Assembly (NCBI GenBank): GCA_033439265.1
Contig: JAVTVX010000004.1
Span: 16,815,701-16,879,700, forward strand
From: Dillenia suffruticosa
Lineage: Eukaryota; Streptophyta; Magnoliopsida; Dilleniales; Dilleniaceae
DNA: 64,000 bases
Reading direction: 5' to 3'
Shown here: in pieces, positions 11,740 through 21,515 of the stretch
Position numbering within the stretch: the first letter of the stretch is position 1
Layout: each line of letters opens with the position of its first letter
The notes under the pieces: generated by a model
Told to the model about the DNA's origin: nothing
The model's input: the letters and a program-made list of their open reading frames with translations, nothing else
Database searches by the model: none
Position numbers and translations under genes: made by a program

Positions 11740-13358
11740 ATGGCCCTTCAAATATCATCATTCTTGGGAACACAAGTCCATTTCCCATACACCACTATGT
11801 TATCCTCCCGAATATGGAATTCACCACCTTCACCTTTGTGAACCTTATATATTATGCATTTTAGCTCCTCATCAGTTGCTTGAATCTCTCTAATACGGTC
11901 TATTAAGGTTGGTCGCACTTCAAATTTAGCCAAAAGTACACCATACTCATTATTAGCTAACCCAACTCCAAATGTACGGAGTCCTACCAAGCATGAGAGA
12001 TAAGAACTCTCATGAGATGTCGAAGAAGAAAACTTGCAGCTTAGAGCATCCGCGACTACATTTGCTTTGCCCGGGTGATAATTTATCACTAAGTCATAGC
12101 TTTTAATTAATTATAATCATTTCCGTTGCCTCAAATTTAACTCTTTCTGAGTGAGTAAGTACTTAAGGCTTTTGTGGTCGGTGAACATTTTGCACGTCAC
12201 CCCATACAAGTAGTGTCGCTATATCTTCAATGCGAATACAATGGTAGCTAGCTCCAAATCATGCGTGGGATAATTCAACTAGTGTTCCTTCAACTGCCGA
12301 GAGGTATAAGCAATCATCTACTCAAATTTTTTGTAGGGAGGGTAAGATTGGAGCAGATGTGAGCCTCTTCTTGAATTCATAAAAACTCTCTTCACATTTG
12401 TCACCCTATTTAAATTTGACTCCTTTTGAGTCAAGTTAGAAAATAGAGCTGCAATTTTGGAGAATATTTCGACAAATCTCCGGTAGTACCCTGCCAATCC
12501 AAGGAAACTTCTCATCTTGGTGACATTTTTAGATTGCTCCTACTTCAATATAGATTCTACTTTCCTCGGGTAAACAAATATCCCATCTTTGGATATCACA
12601 TGCCCTAAAAATCCGATCTCCTTTAACCAAAACTCACATTTAGAGAATTTGGCGTATAACTCTTTTTCCCAAAGAGTTTGCAACACTATCCAAAGATATT
12701 CGGAATGCTCCTCATCATTCTTGAAATATACCAATACATCATCTATGAATATAATAACAAATTTATTCATATAGGAGTGAAACACTCTATTCATTAGGTC
12801 GATAAAGGCCGCGGGAGTATTTGTCAACCCAAGGGACATTAGCATAAACACGTAGTGGTTATACCACATTCTAAACGTGATTTTGTGGATATCATCATCT
12901 TTGATTCTTAATTGATGATACCTCGACCTCAAATCAATTTTTAAGAACACTCTAACCCCTTGAAGTTGATCAAACAAATCATAAATTCTTGGCAATGGGT
13001 ATTTGTTCTTGATGGTTATCTTATTTAGTTGCCGGTAGTCAATACTCAATCGGAGAGTGCCATCATTTTTCTTCACGAATAAAATTGAAGCACCCCAAGG
13101 TGAGACACTCGGTCAGATAAATCCCTTGTCTAATAACTCTTAGAGTTGGACCTTCAATTCTTTCAACTCCGTAGGTGTCATCCTATACGGAGAGATTACG
13201 ATTGGTACTGTATTGGGAATGAAATCAATGGTAAATTCAAACTCCCGAATTGGAGGCAAACCAGACAACTCACTTGAAAAGACATCCGAAAACTCATTCA
13301 CCACCGAAATATCCTTCAAGTTGGGACCCTTAATTGTGGTTCTCTGATAACAATACAA
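11740..13358 (-). pseudogene. gypsy C reverse transcriptase and RNase H
   Basis: 13140-13358 is the pre-RT linker ([20 protein letters not shown]). 12540-13076 is the RT palm and fingers: [15 protein letters not shown] gives the first catalytic Asp, and [13 protein letters not shown] is the YIDD box in its FIDD form at residues 110-113 of that frame. 12318-12515 is the thumb (RSFLGLAGYYRRFVE). 11748-12089 is the end of RNase H (YHPGKANVVADALS). It is the least damaged RT in the window, but it is split by frameshifts and lacks gag and protease, so it is not autonomous. Confidence 0.88.
13341..13353 (-). other. primer-binding site of gypsy C
   Basis: tctctgataacaa is a one-mismatch version of the reverse complement of the tRNA-Met primer match. 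It lies 6 bases from the 5' LTR end at 13360. It abuts the RT linker directly, which places the gag deletion breakpoint at about 13340. Confidence 0.7.
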
Positions 13359-13359
13359 T

Positions 13360-13947
13360 TATCACGTCCCGACCCTCGGATTGAGGATGCGACAATCGCC
13401 ACGCTACCCCAAAATATGAGTAAATCTAACCCGTATACCAAGGTACCGCAAGGCATTCAAAAATATCCACTTATTTTTTGAAAACAAATTTCAACAAATT
13501 TCAATAAATCAACATGCATTCATTACACAAATGAAGAATCAACTAGATCCGTCCCTATTTAAAACATGCATGCATGAGGCCATCTCAGTCATCTGTAATC
13601 CAATCACATGCACAAGATTGGCCTCACCATCAATATCCAATCACATACACCAAAAATAAAATAAATCCCTACTTAAGGGATGTAAAACAGATCCAACGAA
13701 AATAATTATCAAGTAAAGTTTTTGAGAAAGTAGAAAGAAGTAAGGTTCTCAACGTGAGTTTGCATAACCTAATAAAATTTAATCATCAAGAAAAATAAAA
13801 ATAGAGTTCCAAATAAATTTCCAAAACAGTCACCAACATTTACCTACACTTGGGCTTACTAATACCTCAAGAGAATCAAAAGTAGATATCCGAAAGAGTT
13901 CTCAAAATATTTTCCGTCCGCTTAAAGATAAGAGCTAACCTCTAAAT
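13360..13947 (-). repeat. 5' LTR fragment of gypsy C
   Basis: It matches 8558-9147 base for base with about 85 percent identity by eye. Similarity ends between aacctctaaa and tcactg. The remaining two thirds of the LTR and the outer target duplication are missing. Confidence 0.85.
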
Positions 13948-15905
13948 CACTGTTTATGCATGGGCTTCTGCATCTGCTTTTGAAGCACTTCTTCTTGGGT
14001 TGTGACCATCTTCATATACAAATCCTCTTGTACAGTCTCATTTTAGGGGGGGGGGGAGAGAGAGGAGTGTAGTAGATGATCTACGGACTATAGAGAAAAG
14101 GGAAGCAAATTCAGGAAACGGGTATCTGTAATACAGGTCAACCCCTTTGAGGTCCATAGTGTTGAATTTTTAAATTAGTCTTTTTAAGTGACCAAGACAA
14201 TCAGCTGCATGGGGAAACTGTGCATGCAAACCTCTCATCCAATACATCAATATAATTTAAAACTAAATATAAATCGTCATACATCCATAAGATGCAATCA
14301 TAATTTTTAAAAATTTTTTGTATAAAGGTGAATTTAGTTATATTTAAATATTTAAAGAACTTGAAATTAAACCTATATTAGTGACAAGAAATAATATTTC
14401 TCTTTCAAAAATTCTCACTTTCTTTATGTAGGTAAATATGCCCATGTTGTAAAGCCAAAATAAAAGACAAAAAGAGAAGAAAAGTCAACGCGGACGGAAA
14501 ATATTTTGTAGGTAAATACATCCTTAGGTGGATTAGTGGTGATAGGATGTCTTGTAAGGTTGTTTGCCACATACTGTGCGATATTTGTCAAGGAGACGGT
14601 GTGCCCCTTTATCATGGACGTAGCTCTGGAGATTGCCCTGGTTATTTTTTGGGGAGATATTTTCTTTCGACAAAGCTGTATATCTTCTAATCTGTTCCCA
14701 CAGACGGTGCCAATTTGTTGAAGGTGAGTTTAGCTCTACAGATGATGGCTTTACTAACTCAAACGGATTGTTTAGCCATATGGGTTTTCTTATGGATATG
14801 TCCTGCAAAAAGCGGTCAGAGGGTGTTCCGACGGGAAAGATTCCGACACTCAAGCTAGAGAGCGGTTTTCAATATAAAAGGGAAAACAAACTAAAAGAAA
14901 ACTTGTTATGTCGAAAATGTATGATCGTAAGTGGAAAGGTTTGCGTACCCTTTTGATTGATTTCACGGGATATATATAATTATCTCGTGGGAAAGATGTG
15001 TGTATGTGGTGCATTAAAATCCTAATTACGTTATGGAAGGTTCCTGAGATTATTAGGATCACTACTGGAGGAATCCAAAAAATTTCAATCACTGTCGATT
15101 AGGAAAGTTTGATGGATTGTAGAGATTTCTTTTTGCGATCTAGAGTCTTCTTTCTGTTTATGAAAAATTTTGTCCGTATTTTCAGAAAGAGTGAATATTT
15201 GTCTCATAGGGCCGAATGATGATCACTGGACATCGAGAAGGCATTGCGACTAGGCAACTATCTATCGGTTAGGGCCTGCTTGGTGAATACTGAGCACGTA
15301 TGGGTCGTGTCCACCTTACTCGAAGATAAATCTCTTATTAACATCACGCTTCAACCGATATGTATTGTGGGTTAGGGGTCCGAAGGATTTCAGGCCTTGT
15401 AGCGATGACAGGCCTTTTAGATCAATCGGTTGATCGATCGAGTGACTGCCAATTGAATGGATAATAGGAGCAAGGGGAAATGTTATCTTTTAGGAAAAAT
15501 TTTTTTAATATAATTTTTTTCATTTTCAAATGAAGAAAAATTTTTACCCGGTAGCATGTTATCTTTATGTTCGCAAAAAAAAAAAATGTTATCTTTATTA
15601 ATATCACGGATATGACAGTGAGACCCTATGAAAACTTGCGGGCGGGCCGGCGTTGTTTGGTGAGGTTTGAAAAGTATTAGGCCGAAATTCTAGCATGGTC
15701 CGGTTCAAGCCCGACTTTTGTGACTTCTGGAGCTGTCCTAAGCCCGATTGTTGATCACCTTGAAGAGGGTTGGTCTAGTCCGGAAGTTACCATCCCAAGC
15801 ACGGTTCATGAAATTGGGTCGAGCTGGGCTGATTTTTATATTGTCAGCACCGTTCTCTCTCACTTCGTCTTTTGCTTCCGTGAAACATTGCCTGTTTCAC
15901 AGAGA

Positions 15906-15943
<38 letters not shown>

Positions 15944-15953
15944 GGAGAGAGTG
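13948..15953. other. host flank upstream of the PPR gene, no gene recognised
   Basis: No family could be named here. An 11-base G run followed by GA repeats lies at 14047-14070. 13953-14045 reads open on the minus strand as a short Gln/Lys-rich helix-like peptide, too short to call. 14690-15000 has the dispersed-repeat look of a plant mobile element end (acggtgccaatttgttgaag), but no terminal repeat was found. A/T runs lie at 15490-15600. The PPR promoter must lie in 15600-15900; no convincing TATA box was seen. Confidence 0.4.
15899..15951. repeat. (GA)n microsatellite in the PPR 5' leader
   Basis: About 50 bases of GA repeats with small interruptions end two bases before the favoured start codon at 15954. 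In the frame of the PPR gene the run has no stop and reads as alternating Glu-Arg, which makes the open frame look 78 codons longer than the likely protein. Confidence 0.95.
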
Positions 15954-17306
15954 ATGCTTTCTTCAACTATTTACAGACTTCGATCAAACTCTCTTCGGTC
16001 TCTAGCTCAATTTTGCCGCAGTTTCCACACTTTACCTCAAATTGGTAAACCCTCTTTAGAATCCCCAAAACCCAAATTTCCCAAAGATGAATTTAAGTCA
16101 AATTCTCCCAAATCTTGTAACCCTTCAAACATCACAGTGCTTGAAACCCTGTCGTATTACCGCAATGACTGGAAAAGCGCCTTGGAATTCTTCAATTGGG
16201 TCCAAAGTGAATGTGGATTTGAGCACACCATCGACACTTACAATCAAATGATTGATGTTCTGGGTAAGTACTTTGAATTCAACACGATTTCTGATTTGAT
16301 TAAGCAAATGGCTAGGAACCCACTTTGTTATCCCAATCACACCACATTTCGCATTGTTTTTAAGCGATATATATCAGCACGCTGTGTGCAAGATGCTTTA
16401 AATTTGTATAATGGGTTGGATGAATTCAATTTGAAAGATGAGACATCTTTTTGTAATCTCATTGATGCATTGTGTGATCATAAGCATGTGATTGAAGCTG
16501 AGGAGTTGTGTTTTGGGAAGAATCCGATTATGGGCAACGCTAACCGTGGTACTAAAATTTATAATATGATTCTTCGCGGGTGGTTTAGGTTGGGGTGGTG
16601 GAGTAAATGTAGGGAATTCTGGGAGGAAATGAGTAGGAGGGGCGTTCGACGTGATTTGCATTCTTATACGATTTATATGGACATAATGTGTAAGAGTGGG
16701 AAGCCATGGAAGGCTGTAAAGTTGTGTAAAGAGATGAAGAAGGAGGGAATTCAATTAGATGTTGTAGCATATAACACTGTGTTGAATGCGGTTGGTCATT
16801 TGGAGGGGGTTGATTTTGCAATGCGGGTTTATCACGAGATGATAGAGTTCGGGTGTGCACCCAATGTAGTAACTTATAATACTTTGATAAAGCTTTTGTG
16901 TCAAGGTGGGAGAGTTAAGGAAGCATATAAATTGCTCGATCAGATGTCCAAAAAAGGATGTGCCCCCAATGTAATCACTTATCATTGTTTCTTTGGCTGT
17001 CTTGTTAAGCCCAAAGAGATTCTTAGGTTATTTGAAAGGATGATTGGAAGTGGTGTTTGCCCGCAAATGGATACTTATGTGATGCTAATGCGGAAATTTG
17101 GTAGATGGGGGTTTCTTCGACCGGTTTTTGTAATATGGAGGAAAATGGAGGAGCTTGGGTGTAATCCTGATGAGTTTGCGTACAATGCACTGATTGATGC
17201 TCTTGTAGATAAAGGCATGATTGATCTGGCTAGGAAGTATGATGAAGAGATGCTAGCTAAAGGGCTCTCAGCTAAGCGCAGGGTGGAGTTGGAGACAAAC
17301 AGTTGA
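15954..17306 (+). CDS. P-class pentatricopeptide repeat protein, probably mitochondrial
   Basis: A 450-residue, intronless protein. Residues 1-30 (MLSSTIYRLRSNSLRSLAQF and following) are rich in Ser, Arg and Leu with no acidic residue, as in a mitochondrial presequence. From about residue 94 there are about ten 31-36-residue PPR motifs. The clearest start at 237 (LHSYTIYMDIMCKSGKPWKA), 270 (VVAYNTVLNAVGHLEGVDFA), 305 (VVTYNTLIKLLCQGGRVKEA) and 407 (EFAYNALIDALVDKGMIDLA). One unit near 340-371 is short. There is no E or DYW tail, so this is P class: such proteins bind single-stranded organelle RNA and affect its stability, splicing or translation. The frame is open back to 15720, but that part is translated microsatellite, and 15954 gives the targeting peptide at the N-terminus. 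Size and layout resemble the Arabidopsis At1g80550 group; this is from memory and unverified. It is the only intact gene seen and has no operon-like neighbours. Confidence 0.9.
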   Translation: MLSSTIYRLRSNSLRSLAQFCRSFHTLPQIGKPSLESPKPKFPKDEFKSNSPKSCNPSNITVLETLSYYRNDWKSALEFFNWVQSECGFEHTIDTYNQMIDVLGKYFEFNTISDLIKQMARNPLCYPNHTTFRIVFKRYISARCVQDALNLYNGLDEFNLKDETSFCNLIDALCDHKHVIEAEELCFGKNPIMGNANRGTKIYNMILRGWFRLGWWSKCREFWEEMSRRGVRRDLHSYTIYMDIMCKSGKPWKAVKLCKEMKKEGIQLDVVAYNTVLNAVGHLEGVDFAMRVYHEMIEFGCAPNVVTYNTLIKLLCQGGRVKEAYKLLDQMSKKGCAPNVITYHCFFGCLVKPKEILRLFERMIGSGVCPQMDTYVMLMRKFGRWGFLRPVFVIWRKMEELGCNPDEFAYNALIDALVDKGMIDLARKYDEEMLAKGLSAKRRVELETNS

Positions 17307-18190
17307 CCGTGGGAAGGCATATGTGGTCTTTCAATTATCAAAATGATTATTAGATAATGCATATCCGTGACTGCATTTGGATGGTTTTTCAAGTTCTTGC
17401 ACCAGAATGGTTCAATCAAAATGAATGTGCTGAAATGAACCTCACCTTTTGTTCATGGATGTGACCCTAAGATGTTAGCGTGGCAATTATGGATATGCAT
17501 GCTAAAGGGCCAGTCAAATGAGTCAGTCTGAGAAGGCTTCTTTCTGCTGGAATCCTTGAGGGAATGTTCCTTAAAGCAACCTAGATGCTTTAAAATTTTA
17601 AGGTCTATCCTCGATTACATGGGTGGATATTTGCAATGCTTGTTGATTTCTGCTGCTGATAATTGTGCTCGAGAACATGCAGTAGCCGGGAGGCTTTAAA
17701 GTTTCAAGGTCTTGTGCTTGGACGCCTTGGTGGGTAATTGCAATATTCCCCAATTTCACTGCTGGTAATTATGAATCAGAATGACTTGAATTTGTTAAAG
17801 ATAAAATTGGTTGAGGTAACCCGTTGAATTCCATCTTGTTGTAAGTTTAATAATTTTACAATAGAGACATGAAGGCCTATTAGCTCACCCTTTAATTAAA
17901 GTTATTCATCTTTAGCTGAACATTTATTCATTTCTAAGATGATTTGCCTTTTGTGCAAATAAATGAAATAAAATAGTAGTAGCATGGGCTAACCAAATGG
18001 TCCCTTGTTCGTTATTTTTGAAAGAATATTTATCTTATTTTGTATTATTATTATAACTTCTTATTTTTTATTATTAAGTGGTGATCATACTCATCATATT
18101 ACATTGTCTTTCTAGTTTCCTCACTTTTACTTTATGATTTTAACGATTTGTTTTGCATATCAAATTACAGGTACAATTGCTTTATGTATA
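17307..18190. other. 3' flank of the PPR gene
   Basis: AT-rich non-coding sequence that would hold the 3' untranslated region and polyadenylation site; aataaa-like hexamers occur near 17960. No gene or element end is seen until the gypsy D LTR. Confidence 0.5.
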
Positions 18191-18460
18191 TGTTATGTGC
18201 TAGTGTATAGGAACTAATTACAGGATGATTGACATTGAATTGGTGTTTATGTGTATTTTGTTGTTTGGGACCTATGATGACAGAGTGAATGAGGGCTCAA
18301 TAGAGAGAACCCTCATTTCTCATGCAAGAAAAGAGATGAACTTATATTAGCTGAAATTGTCATGTCACAACTTAGTAACAAAGGTGAGTTTATAAATTAG
18401 TCTAGTCGAGATCTATATTTATAACATCTATCGGATGTTAGGACAAAATACATGAATAAT
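18191..18460 (-). repeat. 3' LTR of gypsy D
   Basis: It shares the order gatgattgac, gaatgagggctcaatagagagaaccc and tagtctag..tttataacat with 21259-21515. The inner end is approximate. Confidence 0.78.
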
Positions 18461-18599
18461 CCTAGCAATCAGAAGGACGAAACACATTTTGTTTATTTCT
18501 AAAGCATCAAAGGTTCTTGATTTTGGCAACTTATACATGTATGTTTATCATCTGTCATCAGAAGTTGATGAGACTTTTATGCCTTCCCCTATTTTGTAC

Positions 18600-19940
18600 A
18601 TTTTTGACAAGATTTGATCTTTCAAAGTTCTTATTAGATGTCTTAATCTGAACAAGACTTCCTATAATATCACCTCTTGAAAGCTTGTCCCCAAGCTTGA
18701 AGTCCGAAAATGCATGTTGAAAATCTTCCAAAAGTTCTCTAGAAGATTCTTCGGGAGGGAGGCCATCCTGCTAAATAAATCTATAGTTCTGGACGACCCT
18801 GGTTGAGTTGAGAATGCAAAATGGCCTTAGGAGTAGAAACAACTTTGCTATCATCCAACGGTGGTAAGGCTGGACCTTCAGTGGGTGGTTCACCAACAAA
18901 CTTCTTCAATGAGAGGATGTGAAAATCATCATAGGGTTTGCTATTAGGCGGAAGTCCCAATCGGCGAACCAGTGCGACGAAGGCCCCGAAAGGGCCCATA
19001 TAATTACAACCAAAAAAAAAAGAGGGCCCATAGAATCAGGGTGCTAGCTTTTGAGTATGTTGCCTCGCCGTAAATAGCTGATGCTAAGGCTGCAGTTTAA
19101 GCCACACCCAGTCATCCGCCTAAAAAGAATTATCCCGATGGCAGGCATCATGAGACTGCTTCCTGTGGGCCTAGGCCTCTTGTAAACGCTCCCTTACTCT
19201 TTCAAACCGCATCTCACTGTAGTAAGGCATGATCCGCTGTTTCCAACTTAGCAAAGGCAAAAACATAAGATAATCTGCCCATGCACCACCTTAAATGGTG
19301 TTGTAAGGAAGAATAGTTGGATGTGTGTAGCAATACTCAGCCCAAGGCAACCACTTGAGCCATTGTTTTGGTTGATCATAAACAAAGCAATGGAGATACA
19401 TCTTGTTGGCGCGATTCACCACCTCAGTTTGGCTGTTAGATACATCTTGTTGGTGCGATTCACCACCTCAGTTTGGCCGTTTGATTGCCGATGATAGGCG
19501 GATGTGAATGCCAATTTTGTGCTGCTAAGCTAAAAAGTTCTTTTCAAAACTTATTGTTAAAAACCGGGACTCAAATCTTTGAGAATTGATTTTGGTGACC
19601 TATGTAAGCAAACAATATGCTCAAAGAATGCATGTGCGACACTTACAACGGTGTAACGATGTGCTAGAGGAGTAAAATGTACATATTTGGAGAGACAGTC
19701 CACTATCACAAGCAATACCGACTTGCCATTGACATGGGATAGCCATCGATGAGGTCTATAGAAATATCCGACCAAATCACTACTGGGATATTCAGGGTTT
19801 GTAGTAAACCGGCCGGATGCTTCATGTCCAGGAATCTTTATTGGGCTGTCCCCCTGCCATGTGACCCGCCTTCCTTCTATTCCGAAGGTCATAGTGAGGG
19901 AAGTAAGGTCCCCCAAAATAGGCTCAAGGTGCACAGCCAC
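18600..19940 (-). pseudogene. gypsy D integrase with chromodomain tail
   Basis: 19557-19940 has the integrase core block LLVIVDCLSKYVHFTPLAHRYT and the RSPKSIL region. 19330-19500 continues with the WLKWLPWAEYCY block. 18781-18999 carries the FHILSLKKFVG and LPPL linker. About 18690-18790 reads GLPPEESSRELLEDF...LGDKL, a chromodomain C-terminal half with its aromatic cage partly lost. Stops and frameshifts separate the pieces. Chromodomains guide chromovirus integration to modified chromatin, so the family was a chromovirus, although this copy is dead. Confidence 0.82.
19393..19488. repeat. tandem duplication of about 46 bases in gypsy D integrase
   Basis: The words atacatcttgttgg, gcgattcaccacc and tcagtttggc occur twice in a row with one or two differences. 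The duplication adds about 15 codons within the integrase remnant. Confidence 0.9.
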
Positions 19941-19949
19941 TTCACTCCC

Positions 19950-20170
19950 AATATGACATCAAAACCCACCAATGGTATGAAAAAAAGTCAGATTTTAAAG
20001 TATCCGCTCCCACGTGCAACACCGATCCTCTACATATATACCTGCGCTGTTCACTTTTTCTCTGCCGCATTCCAAGCTGCTGTGTGCAAGGCAATTTAAG
20101 ACATGAGTGGTCTCTTCACTAATGAAATTATGAGTATTACCCGAGTCATTGAAACCGGGACAGGTTTGTC
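19950..20170 (-). pseudogene. gypsy D aspartic protease
   Basis: The active-site block DSGNTHNFISEET is at about 20115-20147 on the minus strand. The flap/C-terminal block FDVILGVKWL lies near 19960. The family motif is DSGATHSFI, so the catalytic Asp is retained. The frame then passes from the protease C-terminus straight into integrase at about 19800-19850, with no RT or RNase H between. Confidence 0.8.
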
Positions 20171-20219
20171 CATAATAGTGGCCTGTAGTTTCATGGTTTG
20201 GGAATTTCGCAAGAAATTA

Positions 20220-21240
20220 CTGGTTCACCAAATTCTATTTCTTCAAATTCTTCGTCCGCCCTGGTCTTCTCTAATTCCACCAAGACAGCCTTTTGAGCAT
20301 GTGTCCCAATTTGAACGGCTTGTCCCTGTTGAAACACATCCCCTCTGCACGTTGTTCAGCCATCTTGGCTCGACTCGATCACTTACTGAATGGAGTTACT
20401 GCTTGTTCGTGTCTTCCTGGGCCCAAGTTTGTGCCTATAACAGGCTTAGATGGTCATGATGGTCGTGGATGATCTCGACTCCATTCTAGTGCCAAAATAG
20501 GTTTTGGTAGGCCGGGTCCCTATAGTGAGCTTCTTGGCCAAGCTCATGTCTGTCACCAAGTTCCCGGGGGAGGGGGGCGTGTTGCAATTCCATGTCCACC
20601 CGTGGCCTTCGATAACCCTGCTGATTGTGGTGAACCGTATGGGCCCTTGCCAACAATTATTGGAATTGCCTCTGATATTCCTCTATGGTTGTGATTTAAA
20701 TTAATTTAATTAGTTCTCCCCACAGATCTACAGAGTGGTGGCCTGGAACATAGATGAGAGCTACTTGAATAGTTCCCAGGTCAATGCGGGCTCTTCCAGT
20801 TCTAAATGGTAGAAACCATAGTTGTGCCTTCCCTGTGAGATGGAAGGAAGCCAACCCAATTTGGTCAGCAGCCACTATTCCTTACTCAGGCCTATTTAGC
20901 GATCCCAATAGATCTTCAGTCCCATCATAAGACTGGAAATCAAGTTGTGCATACCTGGGAATAAAGGCTCCCTTTGGTCGGTTCTCAAACCGTCCTTCCT
21001 ATGCAAGCACCTCCACCTGATCCATTTGCACCACTATTTCCTTGCCTCCTTCCGGATGGCAATAGGTCGGGGACCCACCTTGCAATGCTATCAATTGTTG
21101 CACCAGGTTGTCCAAGCGCATGGACAAGTTTTAGCATTTGTTGCACTCCTCTCGCTCGGCCTGTCTTGTCTGCTTGTCCATTTGTTGGCGTATGAATTCT
21201 GCGAGTTGATCTCTCAATTCCTCTGAATCTTCAATGACAT
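20220..21240 (-). pseudogene. gypsy D gag
   Basis: The capsid block is at 20820-20950 (QSYDGTEDLLGSLNRPE, then IGLASFHLTGKAQLWF). The nucleocapsid at 20310-20390 aligns with the usual CX2CX4HX4C knuckle, but the second and last cysteines are lost (CFNRDKPFKLGHM). An N-terminal coiled segment rich in Glu and Arg is at 21131-21230. There are several stops. Gag would form the cytoplasmic particle. Confidence 0.8.
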
Positions 21241-21242
21241 TT

Positions 21243-21255
21243 GGCTTTGATACCA
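21243..21255 (-). other. primer-binding site of gypsy D
   Basis: ggctttgatacca is the reverse complement of tggtatcaaagcc, the tRNA-Met match. It lies three bases inside the 5' LTR start. Confidence 0.88.
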
Positions 21256-21258
21256 AGT

Positions 21259-21515
21259 TGTTACGTGCTTGGGTATAGGATCTAGTCATGGGATGATTGA
21301 CGAAGGATTGATGTTTATTTGTGTTTTGTCCTTTAGGATCCATGATGGAAGAGTGAATGATGGCTCAATAGAGAGAACCCTTCGATGTGATGAAACAAAA
21401 GAAATATAACAAGTTATGTTGTGAAATTACTTATTTGCGACTGAGAAATTAACATGGTTTTATATTTTAGTCTAGTGTAGACCCACATTTATAACATATA
21501 TTGAATGTTAGAACT
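21259..21515 (-). repeat. 5' LTR of gypsy D
   Basis: Counterpart of 18191-18460. The match fades after gaatgttag around 21510. Confidence 0.75.

Larger units (their letters stand above)
8558..13947 (-). mobile_element. Ty3/gypsy chromovirus C, gag deleted, 5' LTR truncated
   Basis: Direct repeats at 8558 (tgtcacgccccgac) and 13360 (tatcacgtcccgac) flank a minus-strand pol. The left (3') LTR is 8558-10435. The right (5') LTR matches it only to 13947, after which unrelated host DNA follows. The primer-binding site (13341-13353) is next to the 5' LTR, but pol starts immediately after it in the linker before RT. Gag and protease are therefore missing. The two LTRs differ at roughly one base in seven by eye over the first 100 bases, so the insertion is old. 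Confidence 0.88.
18191..21515 (-). mobile_element. Ty3/gypsy chromovirus D, short non-autonomous derivative
   Basis: Direct repeats begin at 18191 (tgttatgtgctag) and 21259 (tgttacgtgcttg) and run about 260 bases. A tRNA-Met primer-binding site lies at 21243-21255. The interior is only about 2.8 kb and reads gag, zinc knuckle, protease, integrase and chromodomain tail on the minus strand. RT and RNase H are absent. The outer end near 21515 is approximate, and no clean 5-base target duplication was found. Confidence 0.85.

Noticed and set aside
15720-15953. N-terminal 78-codon extension of the PPR frame
   Set aside because: It crosses a GA microsatellite reading as Glu-Arg repeats and would bury the targeting peptide. 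The ATG at 15954 is the more plausible start.
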